A stretch of 19,638 nucleotides of DNA from JAQBGV01 sp032128395 (GCA_032128395.1 JAQBGV010000032.1:1-19638); one strand, 5' to 3'. Counted from the stretch's first letter, positions 7,988 through 15,700 are shown. The notes: generated by a model not told the origin, from the letters alone. Made by a program: numbers and translations.

Positions 7988-9394
7988 ATGGCCTTCGACA
8001 GCATCATCACCGGCGGACGAGTCGTCACCCCGGACGGCATCGCCCTTGCGGACATCGGCATCGAGGGGGAGAAGATCGCCGCCATCGGCCCAGATCTCTC
8101 CGGTCGGGCAAATGGCGCCAAACAGATCGACGCGAGCGGCCACACCGTGATCCCCGGCGTGCTCGATGTGCACGTCCACCTCGCACTGCCCTTCTGCGGC
8201 ACGGTTTCATCGGACGACTACCGCACCGGCACCCGCGCCGGCGCGCGCGGCGGGGTGACCACCCTGATCGACTTCGCGATCCCGTTCGCGGGCGATTCCC
8301 TCAGCGAGGCGGCCGACAACTGGCACGCCCGCGCCGAGGGGAAGGCGATGATCGACTACACCTTCCACATCTGCGTCACCCGCTGGGATGAGCACAAGGA
8401 CCAGATTGCGGGGATGGTCGATCGCGGCTTCTCCACCTTCAAGGAGTTCATGATCTACGAGTCGGAGGGGTGGCAATCGGACGACCGAGCGATGTTCGGC
8501 ACCCTCGAGAAGATGCGCGAACTCGGCAGCATGCTCCTCGTGCACGCAGAATCTTCCCGCGTCCTCGACGAGCTGATCGCCCGGAATCACACCCCGGAGC
8601 AGATGCAGAGATACGGGGCGCGCCTGCACGGGATGACCCGCCCTAATTTCATCGAGGCCGAAGCGATCCAGCGCGCGGTGATGTGGTCCGAAGCGACGGG
8701 AGGGCAGCTCTACATCGTCCACATGTCGACCGCGGAGGGGACCGAGATCATCCGAAATGCGAAGGTACGTGGAGTCCCGGTCCTCGCCGAGACGTGCGCG
8801 CAGTACCTCGTGCTCGACGACTCGGTGTTCGAGGGTGAGGGCGGCCATCTGTACGCCTGCTGTCCGCAGGTGAAGACCAAGAAGGACAGCGCGCGCCTCT
8901 GGCAAGGACTCGCCGAGGACACCGTCTCGGTGGTCTCGACCGACACCTGCACCTTCACGCGCGAGCAGAAAGCGATGTGGGAAGGGGACTGGACGAAGAT
9001 CCCGATGGGCCTCCCCGGTCTCGAGACGCTGCTGCCGATCGTCTACACCCACGGGGTGCAGAAGGGGCGACTCACCCTCGAGCAGATGTGCCGCAAGCTC
9101 TCGACCGACCCGGCGCGGATCATGGGGATGGCCCCGCAGAAGGGTGCGATCGCGGTCGGGGCAGATGCCGATATTGCGATCATCCACCCCGACAAGACGA
9201 TCCGCGTCGATCCCGCGGAGATGGAGACGAACGCCGACTGGTCCCCGTACGAAGGGTGGGAGCTCGCGGGATTCTCGCGCACTACTCTTTCGCGTGGCGA
9301 GGTGATCGTGAATGACTACAAAGTGGTCGGCAAGGAAGGTCGCGGGCGCTGGATCTCGCGAAAGACCGCCGGTCTGCAGGGAGCACCATCGTGA
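7988..9394 (+). CDS. hydA: Dihydropyrimidinase / D-hydantoinase
   Basis: A 468-residue cyclic amidohydrolase. It starts at ATG 7988 with GGGAG upstream. Residues of the binuclear metal centre are visible: His62 and His64 (DVHVHL), the Lys152 expected to be carbamylated (FSTFKEFMIY), His186 (LVHAES), His245 (YIVHMST) and Asp319 (STDTCTF). It hydrolyses dihydrouracil or dihydrothymine to the N-carbamoyl-beta-amino acid, which the enzyme encoded at 3815 then cleaves. The final metal motif reads TDTC rather than the more familiar SDHC/TDHC of many hydantoinases; the catalytic Asp is kept, and I take this as a subfamily difference. Cytoplasmic. The stop overlaps the next start in a GTGA, indicating coupled translation. 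Confidence 0.92.
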   Translation: MAFDSIITGGRVVTPDGIALADIGIEGEKIAAIGPDLSGRANGAKQIDASGHTVIPGVLDVHVHLALPFCGTVSSDDYRTGTRAGARGGVTTLIDFAIPFAGDSLSEAADNWHARAEGKAMIDYTFHICVTRWDEHKDQIAGMVDRGFSTFKEFMIYESEGWQSDDRAMFGTLEKMRELGSMLLVHAESSRVLDELIARNHTPEQMQRYGARLHGMTRPNFIEAEAIQRAVMWSEATGGQLYIVHMSTAEGTEIIRNAKVRGVPVLAETCAQYLVLDDSVFEGEGGHLYACCPQVKTKKDSARLWQGLAEDTVSVVSTDTCTFTREQKAMWEGDWTKIPMGLPGLETLLPIVYTHGVQKGRLTLEQMCRKLSTDPARIMGMAPQKGAIAVGADADIAIIHPDKTIRVDPAEMETNADWSPYEGWELAGFSRTTLSRGEVIVNDYKVVGKEGRGRWISRKTAGLQGAPS

Positions 9395-10851
9395 ATCCGG
9401 TCGGAACTCTTCCCACTCTCCCGAACTTCGTCGGCGGTGCTCCGCTCGAGAGCACGAGCGAGCGGCGGCTCGTGGTTACCAACCCAGCGACGGGGGAGGG
9501 GATCGCCGAGGTGCCGCTCTCGACCGCCGCCGATCTCGACGTCGCGGTCGAGCGCGCGGCCGCCGCGCAGGTCGCGTGGGGAAAGACCCCGATCAAGGAT
9601 CGGGTGCAGGTTCTTTTCCGGATGAAGACTCTGATGGAGGCGCAGGTCGATCACCTCGCGAAGAAGATCACCGAGGAGAACGGCAAGAGCGACGCCGAGG
9701 CGCGCGGGAGCATCCTGCGGGCGATCGAGTGCGTCGAATACGCGAGCAGCCTCCCGCAGATCGTCGGGGGACCGAGGCTCGAGGTGAGCCCCGGGGTCGA
9801 GTGTCGGATGATCCGCTGCCCGCTCGGCGTCACCGCCGGCATCACCCCGTTCAATTTCCCGCTGATGGTGCCGTTGTGGATGGCGCCGAACGCGATCGCC
9901 TGCGGCAACGCGTTCATCCTGAAACCGTCGGAGCAGACCCCCCAGAGTGCCCTCGAGATCGCGCGGCTCTTCGATGAAGCGGGCCTGCCCCCCGGGATCT
10001 TCTCGGTGGTGCACGGCGACCGCGCAGTGGTCGAGGCGATCTGTGACCACCCGAAGATCGCGGCGATCGCTTTCGTCGGCTCGACCGCGGTCGCGAAGGC
10101 GGTGTACGAGCGCGGCTGCGCGCACTACAAGCGGGTCCGGGCGCTCGGCGGAGCGAAGAACCACCTGGTGGTGGTGCCCGATGCGGATCCCGAGATGACC
10201 GCTTCGAACGTCGTCGCTTCCGTCACCGGATGCGCCGGTCAGCGCTGCATGGCGGCGAGCGTGCTCGTCGCGGTCGGCGAGGTCGAACCGGTCATCGAGA
10301 AGATCCGGCAGAAGATGGCGGCCATCGTCCCCGGGCGAGACATCGGCCCTCTGATCAGCGAAAAGGCGATCGAGCGGATCGGGAGCTACCTCGATCGCGC
10401 CGGGGACAAGGTGGTCCTCGATGGCCGTGGCAAGGTCGCGGATGGCACCGGCGACGGGTTCTACCTCGGCCCGTGCATCATCGACGGTGCCTCCCCGAGC
10501 GACGAGTGCGCCTGCGACGAGATCTTCGGGCCGGTGCTGACGATCATCCGGTGCGACACGCTCGAAGAGGCGATCGCGATCGAGAACGCCAACCCCTACG
10601 GGAACGCGGCCGCGATCTACACCTCCTCCGGGAGGGTCGCGGAGCGATTCGTCGAAGGAGCGAGCGCGGGGATGATCGGGATCAACGTCGGGGTTCCGGT
10701 CCCGCGTGAACCGTTCGCCTTCGGCGGCTGGAACGACAGCTCGTTCGGTGATGGCGACTTGACCGGGGAGAGCGCGATCGAGTTCTGGACCCGGGCGAAG
10801 AAGATCACCGGGAAGTGGTCCACCGAGGGCTCTCGGAACTGGATGAGCTAG
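9391..10851 (+). CDS. mmsA: CoA-acylating (methyl)malonate-semialdehyde dehydrogenase
   Basis: A 486-residue aldehyde dehydrogenase superfamily protein of the MmsA/IolA type, starting at the GTG of a GTGA overlap with the dihydropyrimidinase stop. Diagnostic segments are GVTAGITPFNFPLMVPLWM (cofactor pocket), FVGSTAVA, LGGAKNH, and GCAGQRCMA with catalytic Cys286. As in this CoA-dependent subfamily, the usual ALDH Glu of the 'ELGGK' motif is replaced in ALGGAKNH. The enzyme converts malonate semialdehyde to acetyl-CoA + CO2, or methylmalonate semialdehyde to propionyl-CoA + CO2, with NAD+. Here it would be the terminal step of uracil and thymine breakdown; roles in valine or inositol catabolism are possible, but no such genes lie nearby. 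Confidence 0.92.
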   Translation: MNPVGTLPTLPNFVGGAPLESTSERRLVVTNPATGEGIAEVPLSTAADLDVAVERAAAAQVAWGKTPIKDRVQVLFRMKTLMEAQVDHLAKKITEENGKSDAEARGSILRAIECVEYASSLPQIVGGPRLEVSPGVECRMIRCPLGVTAGITPFNFPLMVPLWMAPNAIACGNAFILKPSEQTPQSALEIARLFDEAGLPPGIFSVVHGDRAVVEAICDHPKIAAIAFVGSTAVAKAVYERGCAHYKRVRALGGAKNHLVVVPDADPEMTASNVVASVTGCAGQRCMAASVLVAVGEVEPVIEKIRQKMAAIVPGRDIGPLISEKAIERIGSYLDRAGDKVVLDGRGKVADGTGDGFYLGPCIIDGASPSDECACDEIFGPVLTIIRCDTLEEAIAIENANPYGNAAAIYTSSGRVAERFVEGASAGMIGINVGVPVPREPFAFGGWNDSSFGDGDLTGESAIEFWTRAKKITGKWSTEGSRNWMS

Positions 10852-10863
10852 GACACGCACCCG

Positions 10864-12207
10864 ATGCCGACCCCGCGACTCACCCCCGAGCGATTGGCGG
10901 CGAACTTCGCCGACCTCCATCCTCCCCTCACCGCGCAGGAGGCGAGGATCGAGGCCGCGCGTTGCCTCTACTGCTACGACGCGCCGTGCACGCGGTCGTG
11001 TCCGACCACGATCGATGTCCCGCGGTTCATCCTGCAGATCCTCCACGGCAACCCCGCGGGATCCGCCGAGACGATCCTCTCGGAGAACATCCTCGGGGGA
11101 TCGTGCGCGCGCGCCTGTCCGACCGAAGTCCTCTGCGAAGGGGCCTGTGTCGATCGCACCTTGAGCGGCGCCCCGGTCGAGATCGGCCGGCTGCAGCGAT
11201 TCGCCACCGACTACGCCGCCGAGCGCGGGCTCTCCTTCTTCGAGGCGGGGCCCGATACCGGCCGCGAGGTCGCGGTGATCGGGTCCGGCCCGGCGGGACT
11301 CGCCTGCGCGCATGAACTCCGAAAGCTCGGGCACCAGGTCCGTGTCTTCGAGGCGGGAGATCTCCCCGGCGGCTTGAACACGACCGGGATCGCGCCCTAC
11401 AAGATCACCACCGAATTCGCCCTCTCCGAGGTGGAGCAGGCGCTCGCGATCGGGTTCGAGATCGAGCTGAATTCTCCGGTCGATGGTCCCGCCCTGAAGA
11501 AGCTCATCGACGAAATGGACGCGGTGTTCCTCGGAGTCGGTCTCGGCCGCACCGCACCGCTCGACATCCCCGGCGAGGACGCCCCCGGCGTGTGGGAGGC
11601 GCTCGACTTCATCGACCAGGCGCACCGAAAACCGTTCGAGGATTGCGAGGTCGGCGAGCGGGTGGTCGTCATCGGCGGCGGAAATACCGCGGTCGACGTC
11701 GCCACCGAGGCGGTGCGGCTCGGCGCGAAGGAGACCACGATCGCCTATCGCCGCACCCGCGAGGCGATGCCCGCATTCGCCTACGAATATGAGATCGCGC
11801 TCGCCGATGGCGTCGCCTTCGAGTGGTCCGCCCGCCCGGTCGAGTTCGTGAGCGATGGCGGCGACCTGCGTGCGGTTCGTTTCCGTCGACAGCGACTCGA
11901 GGGGGATGGACGAGCGGCGCGCCTCGTCGACGTCGACGGGGACGACTTCGAGATCCCGTGCGACCAGGTGATCAAGGCCCTCGGGCAACTGCCTCGGGGG
12001 GAGCTCTTCGCGCAGATCGACGGGCTCGAGATCGACCGGGGGCGTGTCGTCATCGATCCCGCGACCCGAGAGACGAGCATCCCGGGGCTCTTCTCCGGCG
12101 GAGATTGTGTTTCCAAGGGGGGTGAGATCGTCGACGCGGTCCAGGACGGGAAGCTGGCCGCCCGCGGCATCGACCAGTTCCTTGCTCGAAAGGACGCGTC
12201 GGGATGA
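10864..12207 (+). CDS. preT: Dihydropyrimidine dehydrogenase, FAD/NAD(P)H subunit PreT (PydA-like)
   Basis: A 447-residue glutamate-synthase-small-chain-like oxidoreductase. The N-terminal Fe-S domain has clustered Cys from residue 34 (CLYCYDAPCTRSCP) and from residue 81 (CARACPTEVLCEGAC), expected to hold two [4Fe-4S] clusters. GSGPAG at 140-145 is the FAD dinucleotide fold; GGGNTA from 271 followed by AYRRTREAMPA is the NAD(P)H fold. GLFSGGDC near the C-terminus closes the FAD site. Paired with PreA it passes electrons from NAD(P)H to reduce uracil or thymine. The gene overlaps preA by ATGA, which distinguishes it from a glutamate synthase beta subunit: there is no gltB, and the partner is a dihydropyrimidine dehydrogenase catalytic chain. 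It starts 12 bases after mmsA; no strong ribosome site. Confidence 0.9.
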   Translation: MPTPRLTPERLAANFADLHPPLTAQEARIEAARCLYCYDAPCTRSCPTTIDVPRFILQILHGNPAGSAETILSENILGGSCARACPTEVLCEGACVDRTLSGAPVEIGRLQRFATDYAAERGLSFFEAGPDTGREVAVIGSGPAGLACAHELRKLGHQVRVFEAGDLPGGLNTTGIAPYKITTEFALSEVEQALAIGFEIELNSPVDGPALKKLIDEMDAVFLGVGLGRTAPLDIPGEDAPGVWEALDFIDQAHRKPFEDCEVGERVVVIGGGNTAVDVATEAVRLGAKETTIAYRRTREAMPAFAYEYEIALADGVAFEWSARPVEFVSDGGDLRAVRFRRQRLEGDGRAARLVDVDGDDFEIPCDQVIKALGQLPRGELFAQIDGLEIDRGRVVIDPATRETSIPGLFSGGDCVSKGGEIVDAVQDGKLAARGIDQFLARKDASG

Positions 12208-13592
12208 AGAAGCCCGACCTCGGTATCGAGTTCTGCGGGATCCGCTCCCCGAACCCGTTCTGGCTCGCGAGCGGTCCGCCGACCAACTCCGCCTACCAGG
12301 TCCGCCGCGCCTTCGAGGCGGGGTGGGGGGGTGCGGTCTGGAAGACGCTCGCGCACGAACCGATCGTCAATGTCTCGGCCCGCTACGGCGCCGTCGACTA
12401 CGACGGCCGCAAGATGATGGGCCTCAACAACATCGAGCTGATCAGCGACCGCACGCTCGATGAGAACCTGCGGGAGATCCGCGAGATCAAGGAGGAGTTC
12501 CCCGACCACGCTCTGATCGTCTCGCTGATGGTCGAGAGCGAACAGGAGGCGTGGCACGACATCGTCCAGAGGACCGAGGAGACCGGCTGCGACGGCCTCG
12601 AACTGAACTTCGGGTGCCCGCACGGGATGAGCGAGCGCGGCATGGGTTCCGCGGTCGGTCAGGTGCCCGAGTACGCCGAGATGATCACGCGCTGGGTCAA
12701 GGAGGTCGCGAAGACCCCGGTGATCGTGAAGCTCACCCCGAACGTCGCCGACCCGCGCCCGATCGGCGCCGCGGCCAAACGAGGCGGGGCGGACGGAATT
12801 TCCTTGATCAACACGATCAACTCGATCGTCGGGGTCGACCTCGACACCTTCCGACCGAAGCCGCACGTGGCGGGGCGCGGCTCGCACGGCGGGTACTGCG
12901 GCCCGGCGGTGAAGCCGATCGCGCTGAACATGCTGCAGCAGGTCGCCTCCGATCCGGAGATCGGCATCCCGATCTCGGGGATCGGCGGGATCCAGACTTG
13001 GCGGGACGCCGCCGAATTCCTGCTACTCGGTGCGACATCCCTGCAAGTCTGCACCGCGGCGATGCACTTCGGTTTCCGCATCGTCGAGCCGATGATCTCC
13101 GGTCTCGAGATGTGGATGCTCGAGAAGGGATTCGAGAGCCTAACCGAGGTCCGAGGCCGTTCGGTGGCGAGCGTCGGTGGGTGGGGCGAGCTCGATCTCG
13201 GCTACAAGGTGGTCGCCCACATCGACCAGGACGCGTGCATCCACTGCGGGCTCTGCTACATCGCTTGCGAAGACGGCGCCCACCAGTCGATCGCCTGCTC
13301 GGCCGTTTCCCGCGATGAATTTCTGCGATTGCACCCGAAGAGCGCGGAGCGACTCCACCGGAGTGGGGGAGAGAGTTTCCTCCCGGGCGCGGGAGCGGGC
13401 TACGTCAACGTCCTCGAGGTGATCCGGGCGACCTGCGTCGGCTGCAACCTCTGCTCGCTCGTCTGCCCGGTCGATGGTTGCATCTCGATGGTCGAGGAGA
13501 AGTCCGACCTGCCGTCGATGACTTGGAACGAGTACCAGGAGAAACTGGGGCGCGGCGAGGTGGATCCGATCCAACCGCCGGAGCACAGGTAG
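12204..13592 (+). CDS. preA: Dihydropyrimidine dehydrogenase, catalytic subunit PreA (PydB-like)
   Basis: A 462-residue protein: an FMN-binding TIM barrel of the dihydroorotate dehydrogenase superfamily plus a C-terminal ferredoxin domain. It starts in an ATGA overlap with preT. NPFWLASGPPTN and WKTLAHEPIVN open the barrel; Cys138 in NFGCPHGMSERGMG is the expected catalytic acid; ISGIGGIQTWRDAAEFLLLGA binds the FMN phosphate. CIHCGLCYIAC from 345 and CVGCNLCSLVCPVDGC from 411 are the two [4Fe-4S] motifs. It reduces uracil to dihydrouracil (thymine to dihydrothymine), the first step of the route, taking electrons from PreT. It is about 50 residues longer than the E. coli PreA I remember (about 411), owing to extra residues between the two cluster motifs and a longer C-terminal tail. 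Confidence 0.92.
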   Translation: MKKPDLGIEFCGIRSPNPFWLASGPPTNSAYQVRRAFEAGWGGAVWKTLAHEPIVNVSARYGAVDYDGRKMMGLNNIELISDRTLDENLREIREIKEEFPDHALIVSLMVESEQEAWHDIVQRTEETGCDGLELNFGCPHGMSERGMGSAVGQVPEYAEMITRWVKEVAKTPVIVKLTPNVADPRPIGAAAKRGGADGISLINTINSIVGVDLDTFRPKPHVAGRGSHGGYCGPAVKPIALNMLQQVASDPEIGIPISGIGGIQTWRDAAEFLLLGATSLQVCTAAMHFGFRIVEPMISGLEMWMLEKGFESLTEVRGRSVASVGGWGELDLGYKVVAHIDQDACIHCGLCYIACEDGAHQSIACSAVSRDEFLRLHPKSAERLHRSGGESFLPGAGAGYVNVLEVIRATCVGCNLCSLVCPVDGCISMVEEKSDLPSMTWNEYQEKLGRGEVDPIQPPEHR

Positions 13593-13627
13593 GGGACTGC
13601 TCCACCGCGCTATGGGTCGGCTGCGAT

Positions 13628-13661
13628 GCAAGGAGGGCGACCGCGGGTCTCGCCTTCTTGC
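13628..13661. terminator. Hairpin between convergent genes, possible bidirectional terminator
   Basis: The arms 13628-13640 and 13650-13661 pair over 12 bp (one G-T pair, one bulged G) around a 9-base loop. It lies in the 103-bp gap between the convergent preA and methyltransferase stops, where a terminator is expected. No T-run follows on either side, so this is tentative. Confidence 0.35.
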
Positions 13662-13695
13662 CTCCTGTCGTCGAGTGGATGCTACGAGGAAGCGA

Positions 13696-14784
13696 TCACT
13701 CGAGAGCCATCCTTGCGACCCCGATGATGTGCGGCGCGGCAAAACGGGGGATGATCCCCGACTCGACCTCGAATTCCTCCATCGCGAGCTCTGCGAACCC
13801 CGCCTCCCGAAGCAGTGCCCCGGTCTCACGGTCCAGGATGCACCCATCCGCGCAGCACCGCCAAAGTGGGCGGAGCAGCCGTTGGAATCGGCGCGATCGA
13901 GTTCCCCGCGGCGCAGCGACGTGCTCGAGGAAGTAGAAACGACCCCCGGGGCGCAACACGCGCTGGATGTCCTCGACCACCGCGGATGGATGATCGACCG
14001 AGCAGAGGACGAGCGTTGCCACCACTGCGTCCACACTCGCGGGTGGGAGGTCTATCCCCTCGGCGGTGACGGTGCGGAACTCTACCGCGCCGAATCCGCA
14101 CTCTGCGGCGCGCTCTCGGAGTTGCGCGTGCATGTGGGGGTTCGGTTCCACCCCGAGCCACTCGATCGCCTTCGGGAAGTACCGAAAGTTGATCCCGGTG
14201 CCCGGTCCGAGCTCGAGTACGGTGCCGCTCACCTCTCCGAGCAGTTTCTGCCGTCGGTCGGCGATCCAGTTCTCGTACGGCTTCTGAAATCGGTCGTAGT
14301 AGCGCGCCATCAGTCGACGACGCAGGTCGTGGCCGGGGAGATGTCCGAGCGCGATCCACGCGGCCCAGCCGATGTAGAAGAGTTGGAACGGCACTCGGAG
14401 CGCGTGGTAGAGGGGCGACTGGGGGAGGCCCTCGGGGTAGGTCCCGCTCCAGGCGACCGCGATGTTCGCCGGCCAGACGGCGCAGAAGAGCGCGACTCCG
14501 AACCACCCCCCGGCGCGACGCGTCCCGGGAGTGAGGAGGAGCATCGCCAGCAAGAACTCGGCAACTCCGCTCGCGAGGACCAACATTTCCGGTGCCGGCC
14601 ACGAGGGGGGAATCATCGCGACGAACTGCTCGGTCCGGGTGAAGTGCATCACGGCGGGGAGCAGCATCACTACTCCCATCGCGACCGCCGCCCGGTCCGC
14701 AGGCCGAGCGCTACCGGTGAGCCTCCGCAGTCTGGGGAGGTGGAGGAGCCAGTACACCCCGAAGATCAGTGCAAGCGGCGTCAT
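13696..14784 (-). CDS. DoxX-like membrane domain fused to a class I SAM methyltransferase
   Basis: A 362-residue two-part protein. Residues 1-150 hold about five hydrophobic segments (roughly 2-17, 30-48, 65-87, 93-111, 133-147) in a pattern like DoxX-type small membrane proteins. Residues about 155-362 are a soluble methyltransferase of the UbiE/METTL7 kind: motif I is LELGPGTGINF around 190-200, the ribose-binding acidic residue is in GVEPNPHM, and ATLVLCSVDHP and VLRPGGRFYFLEH are motifs IV and V. The methyl acceptor is unknown; membrane attachment suggests a lipid, quinone or other hydrophobic substrate. The ATG at 14784 has only a weak GGTAGG ribosome site. The start lies 15 bases from the single repeat copy, which separates it from the upstream minus-strand gene. 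Confidence 0.8.
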   Translation of the reverse strand: MTPLALIFGVYWLLHLPRLRRLTGSARPADRAAVAMGVVMLLPAVMHFTRTEQFVAMIPPSWPAPEMLVLASGVAEFLLAMLLLTPGTRRAGGWFGVALFCAVWPANIAVAWSGTYPEGLPQSPLYHALRVPFQLFYIGWAAWIALGHLPGHDLRRRLMARYYDRFQKPYENWIADRRQKLLGEVSGTVLELGPGTGINFRYFPKAIEWLGVEPNPHMHAQLRERAAECGFGAVEFRTVTAEGIDLPPASVDAVVATLVLCSVDHPSAVVEDIQRVLRPGGRFYFLEHVAAPRGTRSRRFQRLLRPLWRCCADGCILDRETGALLREAGFAELAMEEFEVESGIIPRFAAPHIIGVARMALE

Positions 14785-14799
14785 GTGGGGAGCCTACCA

Positions 14800-14874
14800 C
14801 GATCTGAGCCGCCGTCCGACAGGGCGTGCGCAAGCCGGCGACCTCCGAATCGAGGTTTTCCGACAGCCTCCTAG
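14800..14874 (-). repeat. 75-bp dispersed repeat, copy 3 (single)
   Basis: Read on the minus strand it begins CTAGGAGGCTGTCGGA and ends GGCGGCTCAGATCG, matching copy 1 at about 67 of 75 positions without gaps. It fills almost the whole gap between two minus-strand genes and lacks an inverted partner, so the 75-bp unit exists alone as well as in pairs. Its terminal TAG (14873-14871 on the minus strand) is the stop codon of the gene reading into it. Confidence 0.85.
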
Positions 14875-15674
14875 GGGCGACGCTGAGACTCGGAGAAACT
14901 GAAGTTGCCGTCCGTGTCCTCGAATGTTCGCCTCGAGCCATCGGCGGTGGTGATGACGACCGCCTCCGGAAACGTGTCCCCGTTCCTGTCGAGGATCTCG
15001 AGGATCACGCTCCCGGGCGGCGGGGAGTGGAGGACGGTTCGCTCGTAGATCCCGTCACCGTCGTGATCGAAGGCCTCCCACGTTGGTTCTCCGGCCGGAT
15101 TCAGCGACTCCGTTCGTTCGAACACTCGGTCTCTGTTCCCATCATGCAGTCGAACGATGGTGCGACCCGATTTCCGAAGGTTCGAGTCGAGTCTCGTCCC
15201 AGATTCATCCCAGACGTACTCGAAGATGGGGTCCGTCGTCGCTCTCTGGAGATCGATTCGTGTATCCACCCAGAGCCCGGCGAACAAGGCGGCGAGCGCG
15301 AACAGCGCGCAGAGCCAGATCACCGCGCTCGTCGGCCAGGCGCGCGAGCGGGCATCCTCCGCGAGTCTCCTCTCTTCCTCTTCCTGCTCGGTGTCTAGCG
15401 CAAGCTCAGGATCGGGGCTGGCGGACGAATCGGGGAACACGCCCTCGAGCCGTAGCGCTTCCTCGAGTACCGCGCGCGCCTGCTCGAGGAAGGAGGGGGG
15501 GACCTTGACCGCGGAGCCGATCCGTCCCAGCGCTCGCTGGCTGACGGCCCACTCGTCCATGAGGGAGTCACCCTCGGTCATGGCAGGAATCCCCGCGGAA
15601 CGGAGGACCGCCTGGATGACTCGAGCCTCATCGGCGTCCCTGGCCGTGATCACGGTCACGAGATCATCGGACAT
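14871..15674 (-). CDS. DUF2007-like domain, membrane helix and Asp-rich Ca-binding-like repeats
   Basis: A 267-residue protein with ATG 15674 after a strong GGAGGAG site. Residues 1-75 (VTVITARDADEARVIQAVLRSAGIPAM...KVPPSFLEQARAVLEEA) match the DUF2007 pattern, a small ferredoxin-like fold often annotated as a putative signal transducer. An acidic linker (DTEQEEEERR) precedes one membrane helix near residues 115-135 (AVIWLCALFALAALFAGLWV). The outer part, about residues 136-267, carries four spaced Asp-rich loops, HDGNRDRVFE, DHDGDGIYE, DRNGDTFPE and DTDGNFSF, which resemble EF-hand or dockerin calcium loops within a beta repeat. Topology is inferred as cytoplasmic DUF2007 and periplasmic repeats. 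Role unknown. The stop codon is supplied by repeat copy 3. Confidence 0.75.
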   Translation of the reverse strand: MSDDLVTVITARDADEARVIQAVLRSAGIPAMTEGDSLMDEWAVSQRALGRIGSAVKVPPSFLEQARAVLEEALRLEGVFPDSSASPDPELALDTEQEEEERRLAEDARSRAWPTSAVIWLCALFALAALFAGLWVDTRIDLQRATTDPIFEYVWDESGTRLDSNLRKSGRTIVRLHDGNRDRVFERTESLNPAGEPTWEAFDHDGDGIYERTVLHSPPPGSVILEILDRNGDTFPEAVVITTADGSRRTFEDTDGNFSFSESQRRP

Positions 15675-15700
15675 CGATCTCCTCCTGCCCCATCCCCACG

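Noticed and set aside
6577..8202. A 541-codon minus-strand frame opposite the aminotransferase
   Set aside because: Antisense shadow of well-supported genes, low-complexity composition, no family resemblance.
9316..11988. An 890-codon open frame on the minus strand
   Set aside because: It lies entirely antisense to mmsA and preT, which have intact catalytic motifs. Its translation is rich in Arg, Asp and Gly with no recognisable domain; long antisense frames are common in GC-rich DNA.
10864..12207. Glutamate synthase small subunit as the product
   Set aside because: Similar domain layout, but it overlaps preA and no large glutamate synthase gene is nearby, so PreT is the better call.
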